The position numbers were made by a program, and so were the translations under genes. Under the pieces are notes generated by a model. That model had not been told where the DNA came from. It ran no database searches and was given only the letters and a program-made list of their open reading frames with translations. A stretch of DNA of 35,241 nt, from the NCBI GenBank assembly GCA_902537235.1, contig CACBAO010000018.1, positions 1 to 35,241 on the forward strand, given 5' to 3'. The stretch comes from an uncultured Alphaproteobacteria bacterium. Its GTDB lineage: Bacteria; Pseudomonadota; Alphaproteobacteria; Rhodobacterales; Rhodobacteraceae. Below are positions 1 through 7,513 of this stretch, piece by piece; within the stretch, counting starts at the first letter, position 1; every line of letters begins with the position of its first letter.

Positions 1-558
1 AATCTTGCTTTGCAAGGAAAAAAGGTAGTTGTTGTTTCTTCGGGAGATCCTGGAGTTTTTGCAATGGCCTCGGCAATATTTGAAGTTGTAGATAAAAAAA
101 GCATTTCTATAGATGACTTATCAATTGTAGTTCTGCCAGGGATTACTGCTCTTTTAGCAGCATCCGCCAGATTGGGCGCTCCTATAGGACATGATTTCTG
201 TGTTATTAATTTGTCTGATAATCTTAAATCTTGGGATATTTTGAAATCAAGAGTTATTGCAGCCGCAAAGGCGGACTTTGTAATAGCGTTTTACAACCCA
301 AGATCGAAATCTCGTAAAAATCAGCTTTCAGAAATTTATGATGTTTTAAGAAAAAATTGTAAAAGTGATCGGATTGTTATTTATGCAAATTCAATTTCTA
401 CTGAAGCTGAGGCTGTTTTTGAGACTACATTGTCAGAAGCTGATGCTTCTTCTGTGTCAATGAAGACTCTAGTAATTATTGGATCATCACGCACTAAAAA
501 GATTAGAAACACAGGTTATATATATACGCCACGTTATTCAGGGGTAGAAAAAAATTGA
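1..558 (+). CDS. cobJ: Precorrin-3B C17-methyltransferase CobJ, 5' end cut off by the window
   Basis: CobJ uses S-adenosylmethionine (SAM) to methylate C17 and contract the corrin ring in aerobic cobalamin synthesis. The frame is open from the first base with no start in view, so about 185 C-terminal residues are seen of a protein usually near 250. Visible family marks are the motif SSGDPGVFAMA near the start, then GITALLAASARLGAP, a typical methyltransferase loop, and FYNPRSKSR, a signature of this enzyme. The TTG at position 10 lies inside a conserved stretch and is not taken as a start. The gene is the first of the cob operon in view, and its last 25 bases overlap the tail of cobK on the other strand. 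Identification is firm; whether the protein is fused to another domain upstream cannot be seen. Confidence 0.93.
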   Translation, partial: NLALQGKKVVVVSSGDPGVFAMASAIFEVVDKKSISIDDLSIVVLPGITALLAASARLGAPIGHDFCVINLSDNLKSWDILKSRVIAAAKADFVIAFYNPRSKSRKNQLSEIYDVLRKNCKSDRIVIYANSISTEAEAVFETTLSEADASSVSMKTLVIIGSSRTKKIRNTGYIYTPRYSGVEKN

Positions 559-1268
559 ACTACTTGATTTTCATCAGTAAAAAGCTTTCTTTTCGGCAAC
601 GTAGGTCTTTCAATCATTATGACTTCAACGCCAAGTCCCCTAGCTGCATGTATTTTCTCAACTACAGCATTGGAGCCAGAATTCTTTGTTATAAGTTTAT
701 TTATAGAAAACTCTTTCATAATTTCCAGCTCTTGCTCGAAAGTAAATGGGCCTTGATCAAAAATAAGCTTAAATCTATCGAGAAGCATTTTGTTTTCTGG
801 TTCGTTAATCATTCTGATCAGATAAAATGGTTTGGGCTTCCTATTCAGAAAACGTATTTCTTTACTGCCGATTGTTACAAAAACCCTGTCAGTTTCGTCG
901 ATAAGCTTTATAGCTTTATTCATATCACTCACCAGCTTCCATTTGTCGCCATTTTGTCTCTGCCACTTTGGACGTTCAAAACCCAAATATTCAATTTTTG
1001 CGAGTTGCGCGGCGAGAAGAGAGTTTACTGTAATATTTTTAGAAAAAGGATGAGAGGCATCAAGGATATGCGTTATCCCTTCATCTTTGACAAACGCAGA
1101 CATTCCCGTCGCTCCGCCAAAGCCACCGACCCGAATATTTTTTACCTCCTTATCAATGCTTTCAGTAAGACCTGCATAAGAAAGTATTGTAAAAAGTTTC
1201 TTTTCTTGAAGTCTAAAATGCAGATTTTTTGCCTCGGCAGTGCCTCCTATTATAAGAATTTTTGTCAT
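534..1268 (-). CDS. cobK: Precorrin-6A reductase CobK, opposite in direction to the rest of the cob operon
   Basis: CobK reduces the corrin macrocycle of precorrin-6A with NADPH to give precorrin-6B. The 244-residue product is normal length. It shows the N-terminal nucleotide-binding loop ILIIGGTAEAKNL, the family motif DASHPFSKNIT near residue 70, ERPKWQR near residue 98, VTIGSKEI near residue 132, and the C-terminal KNSGSNAVVEK and IERPTLP motifs. It is the only gene of the operon on the minus strand. Its 3' end overlaps cobJ by 25 bases and its ATG (1266-1268) overlaps the cobL ATG (1267-1269) within one CATG. Its promoter and ribosome site must therefore lie inside cobL. A long plus-strand frame over the same bases has no family marks and is taken as a shadow. 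Confidence 0.95.
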   Translation of the reverse strand: MTKILIIGGTAEAKNLHFRLQEKKLFTILSYAGLTESIDKEVKNIRVGGFGGATGMSAFVKDEGITHILDASHPFSKNITVNSLLAAQLAKIEYLGFERPKWQRQNGDKWKLVSDMNKAIKLIDETDRVFVTIGSKEIRFLNRKPKPFYLIRMINEPENKMLLDRFKLIFDQGPFTFEQELEIMKEFSINKLITKNSGSNAVVEKIHAARGLGVEVIMIERPTLPKRKLFTDENQVVQFFSTPE

Positions 1269-2469
1269 GACTAAAACCTGGCTTCATATTATTGGTATAG
1301 GTGAGAATGGACTAAATGGCCTCGATAAATCAAGCACTGATTTATTGAACAGGGCGAGCGTCGTTTTTGGTAGTGCTCGCCAGTTGGCTCTTGCAGAGGT
1401 TAAATCAAAAGGTAAATCATGGCCTATACCATTTAGCATTGATGAAGTATTCAGTTATAAATATAAACTGGCTGTCGTACTGGCTTCAGGTGATCCTTTT
1501 TGGTTTGGTGTAGGACCTCTCCTTACTAAAAGCTTAAAGAAAAATGAATGGCGCTCTTACCCTGTGCCATCTACTTTTTCTCTAGCTGCCAATAAAATAG
1601 GCTGGCCTATAAACGCTGTTGACTGCTTAGCCTTCCATGCAAAACCAGTAGAAACCCTTCCTGCAAAACTGTCGGAATTTGGGAAAGCAATAATTCTCCT
1701 TAGAGAGTTTAGGCAAATAGAGCAGATTCTTTCTGTATTAGAGAAACATAATTACAATGTCATAGAACGTTTTTTGTTGTCGAGACTTGGCTGCCCAGCG
1801 GAAAAAGTAGTAAAACTTACAGACTCAAAACTATCTGATTTTAAACAAGCATCCAACTCTTTAAAACCACTAGCATTGGGCATAACATATAAAAAACCTC
1901 CGTCAGACATCAGTTATTTTCAAGGGCAGGATGATGATTCTTTCAAAACTGATGGGAATATAACTAAAAAAGACATAAGAGCTCTGACCCTCTCAGAATT
2001 AAAATCTTTTGGAAGTGAAGTGTTATGGGATATAGGAGCTGGTTCAGGCTCAATCTCAATTGAATGGTGTTTGGGGCATCCTAAAAACGTAGCCTTTGCC
2101 ATTGAACGGAGAAGAGATCGTATTTCTTTGATCAAAGCTAATAGAAAAAAATTTGGCTTACAAGAAAGATTAACTGTAAAACATGGTAATATTGAAACGA
2201 TAGCCAAAGATTTACCAACGCCAAATGCTGTTTTTATAGGTGGGGGAGTAACTTCAGATTTAATTTACCAAGTGATTAAAGCCCTTGGTAAAAATAGTCG
2301 ACTTGTAATAAATGCCGTCACTCTTGAATCCCAGGCTCTTTTGTTAAAAAAATACAAGCAGTTTGGCGGTAATTTGAAAAAGATTAATATATCCAAGCCA
2401 AAGCCTATTGGGGAAAAAACAATTTGGTCAGCTCAATATAATATAATCCAATGGAGCTTTAAAACATGA
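1267..2469 (+). CDS. cobL: Bifunctional precorrin-6Y C5,15-methyltransferase (decarboxylating) CobL
   Basis: CobL methylates C5 and C15 and decarboxylates the acetate side chain of ring C. At about 400 residues it is a normal full-length fusion of two enzymes that are separate (CbiE and CbiT) in anaerobic organisms. The N-terminal CbiE part (about 1-200) carries IIGIGENGLNGL and the loop LASGDPFWFGVG. The C-terminal CbiT part (about 235-400) carries the SAM-binding motif LWDIGAGSGSISIEW and VFIGGGVTSDLI. The ATG at 1267 is chosen because the protein then begins MTKTWLHIIGIG, as in the family; an upstream in-frame start would add nine residues lying within cobK. The stop overlaps the next start as ATGA (2466-2469), so translation of cobE is probably coupled. 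Confidence 0.95.
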   Translation: MTKTWLHIIGIGENGLNGLDKSSTDLLNRASVVFGSARQLALAEVKSKGKSWPIPFSIDEVFSYKYKLAVVLASGDPFWFGVGPLLTKSLKKNEWRSYPVPSTFSLAANKIGWPINAVDCLAFHAKPVETLPAKLSEFGKAIILLREFRQIEQILSVLEKHNYNVIERFLLSRLGCPAEKVVKLTDSKLSDFKQASNSLKPLALGITYKKPPSDISYFQGQDDDSFKTDGNITKKDIRALTLSELKSFGSEVLWDIGAGSGSISIEWCLGHPKNVAFAIERRRDRISLIKANRKKFGLQERLTVKHGNIETIAKDLPTPNAVFIGGGVTSDLIYQVIKALGKNSRLVINAVTLESQALLLKKYKQFGGNLKKINISKPKPIGEKTIWSAQYNIIQWSFKT

Positions 2470-2831
2470 TTGCAGGAATTGGCTTTAAATCTACAGTTAC
2501 TATTATTTCATTTAACGAGTTATTTGAAAGTTATATTAAAAGGTATAGTGCTTTTACAGTTGCTACCTCAAAGGAAAAAGCAACGAATGCAGTCTTTTTA
2601 AAATTTGTCAGTACAAACGACTTAAAATTGATCCAGATTGAGGAAGACGCTATATATAATGTTATCACACCTACTGTTTCCCATTTGAGTAAGAAGTTTA
2701 AAAATGTTGGTAGTTTTTGTGAAGCTGCAGCACTTGCTGCTGGAGGTACCGGATCCAAAATTATTTGTGAGCGGAAAATCTCTTCTGATAGGCTTGCTAC
2801 CATCGCAATCGCAGAAATGGATGGAGATTAA
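2466..2831 (+). CDS. cobE: CobE / CbiG C-terminal domain protein of cobalamin synthesis
   Basis: This 121-residue protein matches the C-terminal domain of CbiG, which in the aerobic pathway occurs as the free-standing protein CobE. In the anaerobic pathway CbiG opens the delta-lactone ring; the exact role of CobE is less certain. Visible marks are the start IAGIGFKS, the segment VGSFCEAAALAAGG that resembles the family's conserved (S/C)EAAAL patch, and the ending RLATIAIAEM. The start ATG overlaps the cobL stop by four bases. Its own final codons, GGA GAT TAA, supply a strong ribosome site (GGAG, 2823-2826) for cobM. Identification is based on motif and position between cobL and cobM. Confidence 0.85.
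   Translation: MIAGIGFKSTVTIISFNELFESYIKRYSAFTVATSKEKATNAVFLKFVSTNDLKLIQIEEDAIYNVITPTVSHLSKKFKNVGSFCEAAALAAGGTGSKIICERKISSDRLATIAIAEMDGD
2823..2826 (+). promoter_or_regulatory. Ribosome binding site that sets the TTG start of cobM
   Basis: GGAG lies six bases before the TTG at 2833 and is formed by the last sense codons of cobE. An in-frame ATG at 2821 would overlap the site itself and add four residues not usual at the N-terminus of this family, so TTG is preferred. Confidence 0.65.
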
Positions 2832-2832
2832 G

Positions 2833-3609
2833 TTGACAGTACACTTCATAGGCGCAGGTCCTGGTGATCCCGAGCTCATAACGATTAAAGGAAAAAAACT
2901 TTTGGAAAAATGCTCTATCTGTTTTTTTGCAGGATCGATCATTCCAGAAGAAATGTTATCCCATTGCGGCCCTTCAACAAAAAAAATAAATACAGCACCC
3001 CTATCACTTTCTCAAATTATTAAAAAAATAGAAAAATTTCATAATGATGGTCATGAAATTGCCCGGCTTCACTCTGGTGATCTGTCTATATGGTCGGCAG
3101 TGAATGAACAAATACGTGAATTAATAAAATTAGAAATCCCTTTTAGCATGACGCCAGGAGTAACTTCTTTTTCAGCTGCCGCTTCAAGTTTAAAACAGGA
3201 ACTAACCAAGCCCCAAATAGCCCAATCGATAGTTCTCACTAGAACCGAAGGTAGGGCATCAAAGATGCCTGAAAATGAAACTTTGGAAAATTTTGCTAAA
3301 AGTGGAGCTATTCTTGCGATACATCTATCAATTCATGATATTGCAAAAGTGGTCAAAAAAGTGAAGCCTTTCTATAACGGTTCTTGCCCAGTAAAAGTTG
3401 TGTGGAAAGCATCTTGGCCAGAGGAACAAATTATTCATTCCGATTTAAATAATATAGAAAAAGCGATACCCGAATATATGGATAGAACAGCTTTGATACT
3501 TATTGGTCCGCATTTAAACACTGCTAATTTTACAGCAAGCAAATTGTATGATGAAACCTATGATAGGAGATTTAGAGAAATAGATGCCACTGGAAGAAAT
3601 CATAAATAG
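2833..3609 (+). CDS. cobM: Precorrin-4 C11-methyltransferase CobM
   Basis: CobM transfers a methyl group from SAM to C11 of precorrin-4. The protein, about 258 residues, begins TVHFIGAGPGDPELIT, which is the classic start of this family, and continues with CFFAGSIIPEEML, HSGDLSIWSAVNEQ and TPGVTSFSAAAS, all typical of CobM/CbiF. The start is TTG at 2833, one base after the cobE stop, supported by a GGAG six bases upstream. The open frame extends further back (to 2704), but that part overlaps cobE and carries no family sequence. The 3' end overlaps cobB by 26 bases. Confidence 0.95.
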   Translation: MTVHFIGAGPGDPELITIKGKKLLEKCSICFFAGSIIPEEMLSHCGPSTKKINTAPLSLSQIIKKIEKFHNDGHEIARLHSGDLSIWSAVNEQIRELIKLEIPFSMTPGVTSFSAAASSLKQELTKPQIAQSIVLTRTEGRASKMPENETLENFAKSGAILAIHLSIHDIAKVVKKVKPFYNGSCPVKVVWKASWPEEQIIHSDLNNIEKAIPEYMDRTALILIGPHLNTANFTASKLYDETYDRRFREIDATGRNHK

Positions 3610-4909
3610 GCAAGGTATAATTATTTCGGCTCCGGCGTCGGGAGCTGGAAAAACGACTGTAACTCTTGGGCTTATTAACGCTTTCGCCCGTAAAGGATCT
3701 GTACAACCTTTCAAGAATGGTCCTGACTATATAGACTCAAAATTTCAAAGTATTGCGGCAGATCGTCCTTCATATAACTTAGATACATGGGCAATGTCAT
3801 CTAGCGATATCCTTAATATGATAGGCATGGTAGGCCCTTCGGATATCTGTATTGCTGAAGGGTCAATGGGATTATTTGATGGAGTAATAAGCAAGGGTGC
3901 AGGTGGAAATGGTTCCACCGCAGATCTAGCAAGTATAACGAATTGGCCAGTAATTTTAGTAGTCGACTGCGCAAAGCAGGCTCAATCTGTAGCTGCTTTG
4001 ATTGCCGGTTTCAACTCATTTAGACATGACATAAAAATCGGTGGAATAATTCTAAATAATATATCAAGCAAAAGGCACGAAGCTTTAGTAGTCAGTGAAG
4101 TTTCAAAAACAAAAGTTCCAATCCTAGGTGTTATCCCTAGATCTAACGAACTAACTATCCCAGAAAGGCACTTAGGTCTAGTCCAAGCAGAAGATTTATC
4201 TGACTTGGAGCAACTAATTTTTAAGCTTGGAACACTCATTGAAGAAAATTGTGACCTGAAAGCAATAGCTTGTACTGCAAGAAATAGCTTTCCTCCAATA
4301 ACAACGTTACAAAAAATTACTCCTCCCGCGCAGAGAATAGCTATTGCGAGAGATAATGCATTTACCTTTACTTATTCCCATTTGATAGAGGGATGGAAGA
4401 AGCAAGGTGCTGAGATCTCCTTTTTCTCTCCGCTAAACGATGAGCCCCCTTCAAATAGCGATGACATGGTCTGGTTGCCAGGAGGATACCCCGAACTTTA
4501 CCTCGGTCGCTTATCTGAATGCAAAAATTTTAAGAATGGACTTATTGATTTTAGTAAGAAAAGACCAGTGCACGGAGAGTGTGGTGGCTATATGGTTTTG
4601 GGAAGAAAAATTATTGGAAAAAGTGGTCAGGCATATGACATGGTTGGTATGTTTGATTTGGTTACTTCTTTTGAAAAACGCAAGCTCAATCTAGGATATC
4701 GAAAAGCCAAGGCTATGGAGCCTTTTTTTGGAATCAAAAAGGGTTCCACCGTTCTTGGACATGAGTTTCACTATACGACAGTTGTCGAAATAAATGATGC
4801 TCCTATTGTCTTTGTAGAAGACGCTTACCAAAATGAGTTAGGTCAGTTAGGCTCCAAAAACTCTAATGCTACTGGAACATTTTTTCATCTCATTGGGAGC
4901 GAACAATGA
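3584..4909 (+). CDS. cobB: Hydrogenobyrinic/cobyrinic acid a,c-diamide synthase CobB
   Basis: CobB amidates the a and c side chains of the corrin ring using ATP and glutamine. The 441-residue protein has the expected two parts. The N-terminal ATP-binding domain shows ISAPASGAGKTT (residues 14-25), PFKNGPDYID (42-51) and AEGSMGLFDG (91-100). The C-terminal class I glutamine amidotransferase-like domain shows LPGGYPELY (298-306), the nucleophile in HGECGGYM (Cys333), and LGHEFHYT with His393 and His396. The ATG at 3584 overlaps the end of cobM by 26 bases, and the stop overlaps cobA as ATGA (4906-4909). Presence of hydrogenobyrinic acid rather than cobyrinic acid as substrate is inferred from cobF, which marks the aerobic route. 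Confidence 0.94.
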   Translation: MPLEEIINRQGIIISAPASGAGKTTVTLGLINAFARKGSVQPFKNGPDYIDSKFQSIAADRPSYNLDTWAMSSSDILNMIGMVGPSDICIAEGSMGLFDGVISKGAGGNGSTADLASITNWPVILVVDCAKQAQSVAALIAGFNSFRHDIKIGGIILNNISSKRHEALVVSEVSKTKVPILGVIPRSNELTIPERHLGLVQAEDLSDLEQLIFKLGTLIEENCDLKAIACTARNSFPPITTLQKITPPAQRIAIARDNAFTFTYSHLIEGWKKQGAEISFFSPLNDEPPSNSDDMVWLPGGYPELYLGRLSECKNFKNGLIDFSKKRPVHGECGGYMVLGRKIIGKSGQAYDMVGMFDLVTSFEKRKLNLGYRKAKAMEPFFGIKKGSTVLGHEFHYTTVVEINDAPIVFVEDAYQNELGQLGSKNSNATGTFFHLIGSEQ

Positions 4910-5613
4910 CTATAAGCTTTGTCAGTTCTGGTCCCGGCAATCCAGACCTGCTTACTGTACAGGCGGTAAAAAGAATTAGTGATGCGGATATTATTTTCTA
5001 TGATGATTTATCCGCAGGTGAAATACTGAATCTTGCAAAAAAAAGCGCCACACTTTTGAGTGTGGGGAAAAGAGCAGGGCTTGCATCACCAAAGCAAAAT
5101 CAAGTATCTAGATTACTCGTAGAATATGGTAGAACAGGAAAAAAAATTGTTCGGCTGAAGTCAGGTGATAGTAGTATTTTTTCAAGATTAGAGGAAGAGA
5201 TTACAGCATTAAATGAGAATGGGTTAGAGTTTGAAATAATCCCAGGAGTCTCTTCAGCAATGGCTGCGGCTGCGGCTGCAAGAATCCCATTAACCCGAAG
5301 AGTTATGTCGAGACGTGTACAGTTTATCACTGGACATGATTTCAATGGTGAACTTCCCGATGACTTAAATATTGCATCCTTAATTGATCCAAATTGTACA
5401 ACCGTAATCTTCATGGGAAAAAAAACTTTCCCTAATCTCGCTCAGATTCTTTTAGAAAATGGTCTTGATATCAAAACAAAAGTTCTTGTGGCGGAAGACA
5501 TTTCAAGAAAAGAGGAAAATATTAAAAAGGGTACGATTGAGGAGATATTAATCTATCTAAAGGATATTAAAAGCAATCATCCTGCAGTTATAATTTTTGG
5601 ACCGTTACTTTGA
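4906..5613 (+). CDS. cobA: Uroporphyrinogen-III C-methyltransferase CobA
   Basis: CobA adds two methyl groups (C2 and C7) to uroporphyrinogen III to make precorrin-2, the branch point to siroheme and cobalamin. The 235-residue protein is a stand-alone methyltransferase without the dehydrogenase/chelatase domain of CysG. It shows SSGPGNPDLLT at the start, DADIIFYDDL near residue 27, VGKRAG near residue 52, IPGVSSAMAAAAAARIPLT near residue 117, and TVIFMGKK near residue 166. One oddity is RLKSGDSSIFSRLEEE where many relatives read RLKGGDPFVFGRGGEE. The gene overlaps cobB by four bases and cobF as TTGA, so it sits firmly within the operon. Confidence 0.93.
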   Translation: MTISFVSSGPGNPDLLTVQAVKRISDADIIFYDDLSAGEILNLAKKSATLLSVGKRAGLASPKQNQVSRLLVEYGRTGKKIVRLKSGDSSIFSRLEEEITALNENGLEFEIIPGVSSAMAAAAAARIPLTRRVMSRRVQFITGHDFNGELPDDLNIASLIDPNCTTVIFMGKKTFPNLAQILLENGLDIKTKVLVAEDISRKEENIKKGTIEEILIYLKDIKSNHPAVIIFGPLL

Positions 5614-6389
5614 GTATTAACTTATATCTAATAGGACTAGGTTTCGGAGATGCAAAGCATGTAACAGAAGAAGCATCTAAGACAATCAAGAGTTGTAATT
5701 TGATACTAATCGGAAAGAAAAAAGACGAAAAATCCGAGATTGCTGACCTTAAAAAGAATATTTGTCAATCTTTCATAAAAATAAATAGTGTGAAGTTTAA
5801 GGAATTTATTATACCGGAGCGACAATTGCCCAATAAAAAATATATCAATTCAGTTATAGACTGGCATGATGATATCGCGAAAACATGGGTCGACATAATT
5901 AAGAAATATACTTCCAGTACTGCAAGAAGAAACATAAACGTAGGAATTCCCATATGGGGGGACCCTTCATTGTACGATAGTAGCCAGAGAATTGCTTCAC
6001 GAGTTAAAAACACTTTACACCATACTTCCATCAAACTGATTCCTGGACTCTCTTCAATACAGTTGCTTGTTTCTGCGTTTGGAATCCCCTTTAACGAAAT
6101 CGGGCAATCGGTCTTGATTACTACAGGTCGGCTTCTAAAGGAAAGAGGATGGCCAGATGGAACGGAAACAATTTACGTTGTTTTAGATGGAGAGTGCTCA
6201 TTCACATTTTTAAAAGACAATAATATCTATATCTGGTGGGCTGCATATCTCGGAATGAAAGAGCAAACTCTTATTAAAGGCGAGGTTCCAAAAATTGGAA
6301 AAGAAATTATTAAGACAAGAAATACGTTGCGTTCTGATAAAGGATGGATTTTAGATGTCTATAAACTACAACGACAAATAAGGAACTGA
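5610..6389 (+). CDS. cobF: Precorrin-6A synthase (deacetylating) CobF
   Basis: CobF methylates C1 of precorrin-5 and releases the two-carbon unit extruded during ring contraction. It is known from the aerobic cobalamin route, so it identifies the pathway. The 259-residue protein begins with the loop LYLIGLGFGDAKHVTEEA and shows IPIWGDPSLYDSSQRI near residue 112, IPGLSSIQLLVSAFGIPFN near residue 145, ERGWPDGTETIYVVLDGECSF, and IWWAAYLGMKEQ near residue 208, all typical of CobF. The start is TTG at 5610 within a TTGA overlap with the cobA stop; the ribosome site is weak, so coupled translation is likely. The next gene follows after five bases. Confidence 0.95.
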   Translation: MSINLYLIGLGFGDAKHVTEEASKTIKSCNLILIGKKKDEKSEIADLKKNICQSFIKINSVKFKEFIIPERQLPNKKYINSVIDWHDDIAKTWVDIIKKYTSSTARRNINVGIPIWGDPSLYDSSQRIASRVKNTLHHTSIKLIPGLSSIQLLVSAFGIPFNEIGQSVLITTGRLLKERGWPDGTETIYVVLDGECSFTFLKDNNIYIWWAAYLGMKEQTLIKGEVPKIGKEIIKTRNTLRSDKGWILDVYKLQRQIRN

Positions 6390-6394
6390 GATTT

Positions 6395-6913
6395 ATGTCT
6401 GAAACATATCTGATACTTGGGGGAAGCAACTCCGGAAAATCTAGGTTTGCAGAACAATCAGCGCTAAGCTTACAAAAAAACTTCGATGGTAAATTGTATT
6501 ACATAGCTACCGGCCTCGCATATGACTCTGAAATGCAAGAAAAAATTAGTGAACATAAGAGGAAAAGAAACCAGAAATTTGAAACCATAGATTCTCCTGA
6601 CCTGAGTGCAGATATACTCAAAAGCTCGAAACCGCAGGACATAATTTTGATTGATTGTATATCAATGTCTGTATCGAATATTTTAACACTGGATCAGTTT
6701 AGAGATCGCCGCATTGATGATATTAGAGATGATCTAAAAAAGTGTAAATCCACCTTGGTTATAGTCGGGCAGGAAACCAGCCTTGGCATCTTACCAGCTA
6801 ACGAACTATCAAGGAAATTTCTAAAAGTATCGGGAAAATTGAATCAAGATATAGGTCGTTTTGCAAATAGCGTAACTTTAGTCGTCGCAGGAAATTCTAT
6901 AAAGATTAAATAA
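6395..6913 (+). CDS. cobU: Adenosylcobinamide kinase / adenosylcobinamide-phosphate guanylyltransferase CobU (CobP)
   Basis: This bifunctional enzyme phosphorylates adenosylcobinamide and then transfers GMP to it, preparing attachment of the lower ligand. The 172-residue length is normal. The nucleotide loop LGGSNSGKS (residues 8-16) replaces the more common GGARSGKS. EHKRKR contains His54, the likely counterpart of the guanylylated histidine. DCISMSVSNIL and the C-terminal segment SGKLNQDIGRFANSVTLVVAG match the family, although several positions are more divergent than usual. The ATG at 6395 has an AAGGA upstream at a loose distance. It is the last cob gene in view; 41 bases then separate it from a convergent gene, and I see no clear hairpin terminator there. 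Confidence 0.92.
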   Translation: MSETYLILGGSNSGKSRFAEQSALSLQKNFDGKLYYIATGLAYDSEMQEKISEHKRKRNQKFETIDSPDLSADILKSSKPQDIILIDCISMSVSNILTLDQFRDRRIDDIRDDLKKCKSTLVIVGQETSLGILPANELSRKFLKVSGKLNQDIGRFANSVTLVVAGNSIKIK

Positions 6914-6954
6914 ATGCAATAGCTTTTTGTAATATCTACCTCCTTTTAGTCGGT

Positions 6955-7509
6955 TCAGTTAACTTTCCACTTTATAGAACAACCCATTGAGGCAATTTGG
7001 TCACTTGGTCCCTTTCCAGTTTGAGCTACACCTTTCATAGCTTCGAAGAGATCTCTTTTTAAATCAACTGGACCAGCCTCTTTCCTAGATGCGTCTAATC
7101 TTCCTCTGTACTGTAGTTTGTGATCCTTGTTAAATCCAAAAAAATCTGGAGTACATACAGCATTGTATAGCTTCGCCACTTCTTGGGTCTCATCATACAT
7201 ATATGGAAAAGTAAAATTATGATTTGCAGCCAGTTTTTTCATGTTATCGAAGGAATCCTCTGGGTAACTTATTACATCGTTTGAACTAATGGCCGCTATA
7301 CCAACCCCAAGCTTTTGTAAATCACCGGCGTCTCGAACAATTCGATCCAAAATGGCCAGCACATAGGGACAATGATTGCATATAAACATAATCAATAAAC
7401 CATTAGCCCCGCTAACTTCTTCTAGAGTATATTTTTTCCCATCAACAGATGGCAAGTTAAACTCTTTTGCTCGCCAACCAAAATCACAAACTGGAGGAAT
7501 TTCTGCCAT
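6955..7509 (-). CDS. Thioredoxin-fold protein of the AhpC/TSA type with a CNHCPY motif
   Basis: The 184-residue protein belongs to a peroxiredoxin-like subgroup with a CxxC motif. It starts with PPVCDFGWRAKEFNLPSVDG and carries MFICNHCPYV with Cys44 and Cys47, then AISSNDVISYPEDSFDNM, the strand and loop TPDFFGF, and YRGRLDAS. Relatives are annotated as thioredoxin family or redoxin-domain proteins and are presumed to be cytoplasmic reductases or peroxidases; no substrate is established. No signal peptide is visible. It lies four bases downstream of rpe on the same strand, so the two are probably co-transcribed, and its 3' end faces cobU. Confidence 0.9.
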   Translation of the reverse strand: MAEIPPVCDFGWRAKEFNLPSVDGKKYTLEEVSGANGLLIMFICNHCPYVLAILDRIVRDAGDLQKLGVGIAAISSNDVISYPEDSFDNMKKLAANHNFTFPYMYDETQEVAKLYNAVCTPDFFGFNKDHKLQYRGRLDASRKEAGPVDLKRDLFEAMKGVAQTGKGPSDQIASMGCSIKWKVN

Positions 7510-7513
7510 TTTT

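Noticed and set aside
555-1274. Open plus-strand frame of 239 codons across cobK
   Set aside because: The minus strand carries all CobK family motifs here, and the plus-strand translation is rich in Phe, Cys, Lys and Arg with no recognisable motif. It is an antisense shadow.
2704-2832. Long N-terminal extension of CobM
   Set aside because: It lies in the coding sequence of cobE, lacks homology to the family, and a well-placed GGAG supports the TTG at 2833.
1-6913. Cobalamin riboswitch
   Set aside because: I looked for a leader before the cob genes in view, but the operon start is outside the window and there is no intergenic space of suitable length inside it.
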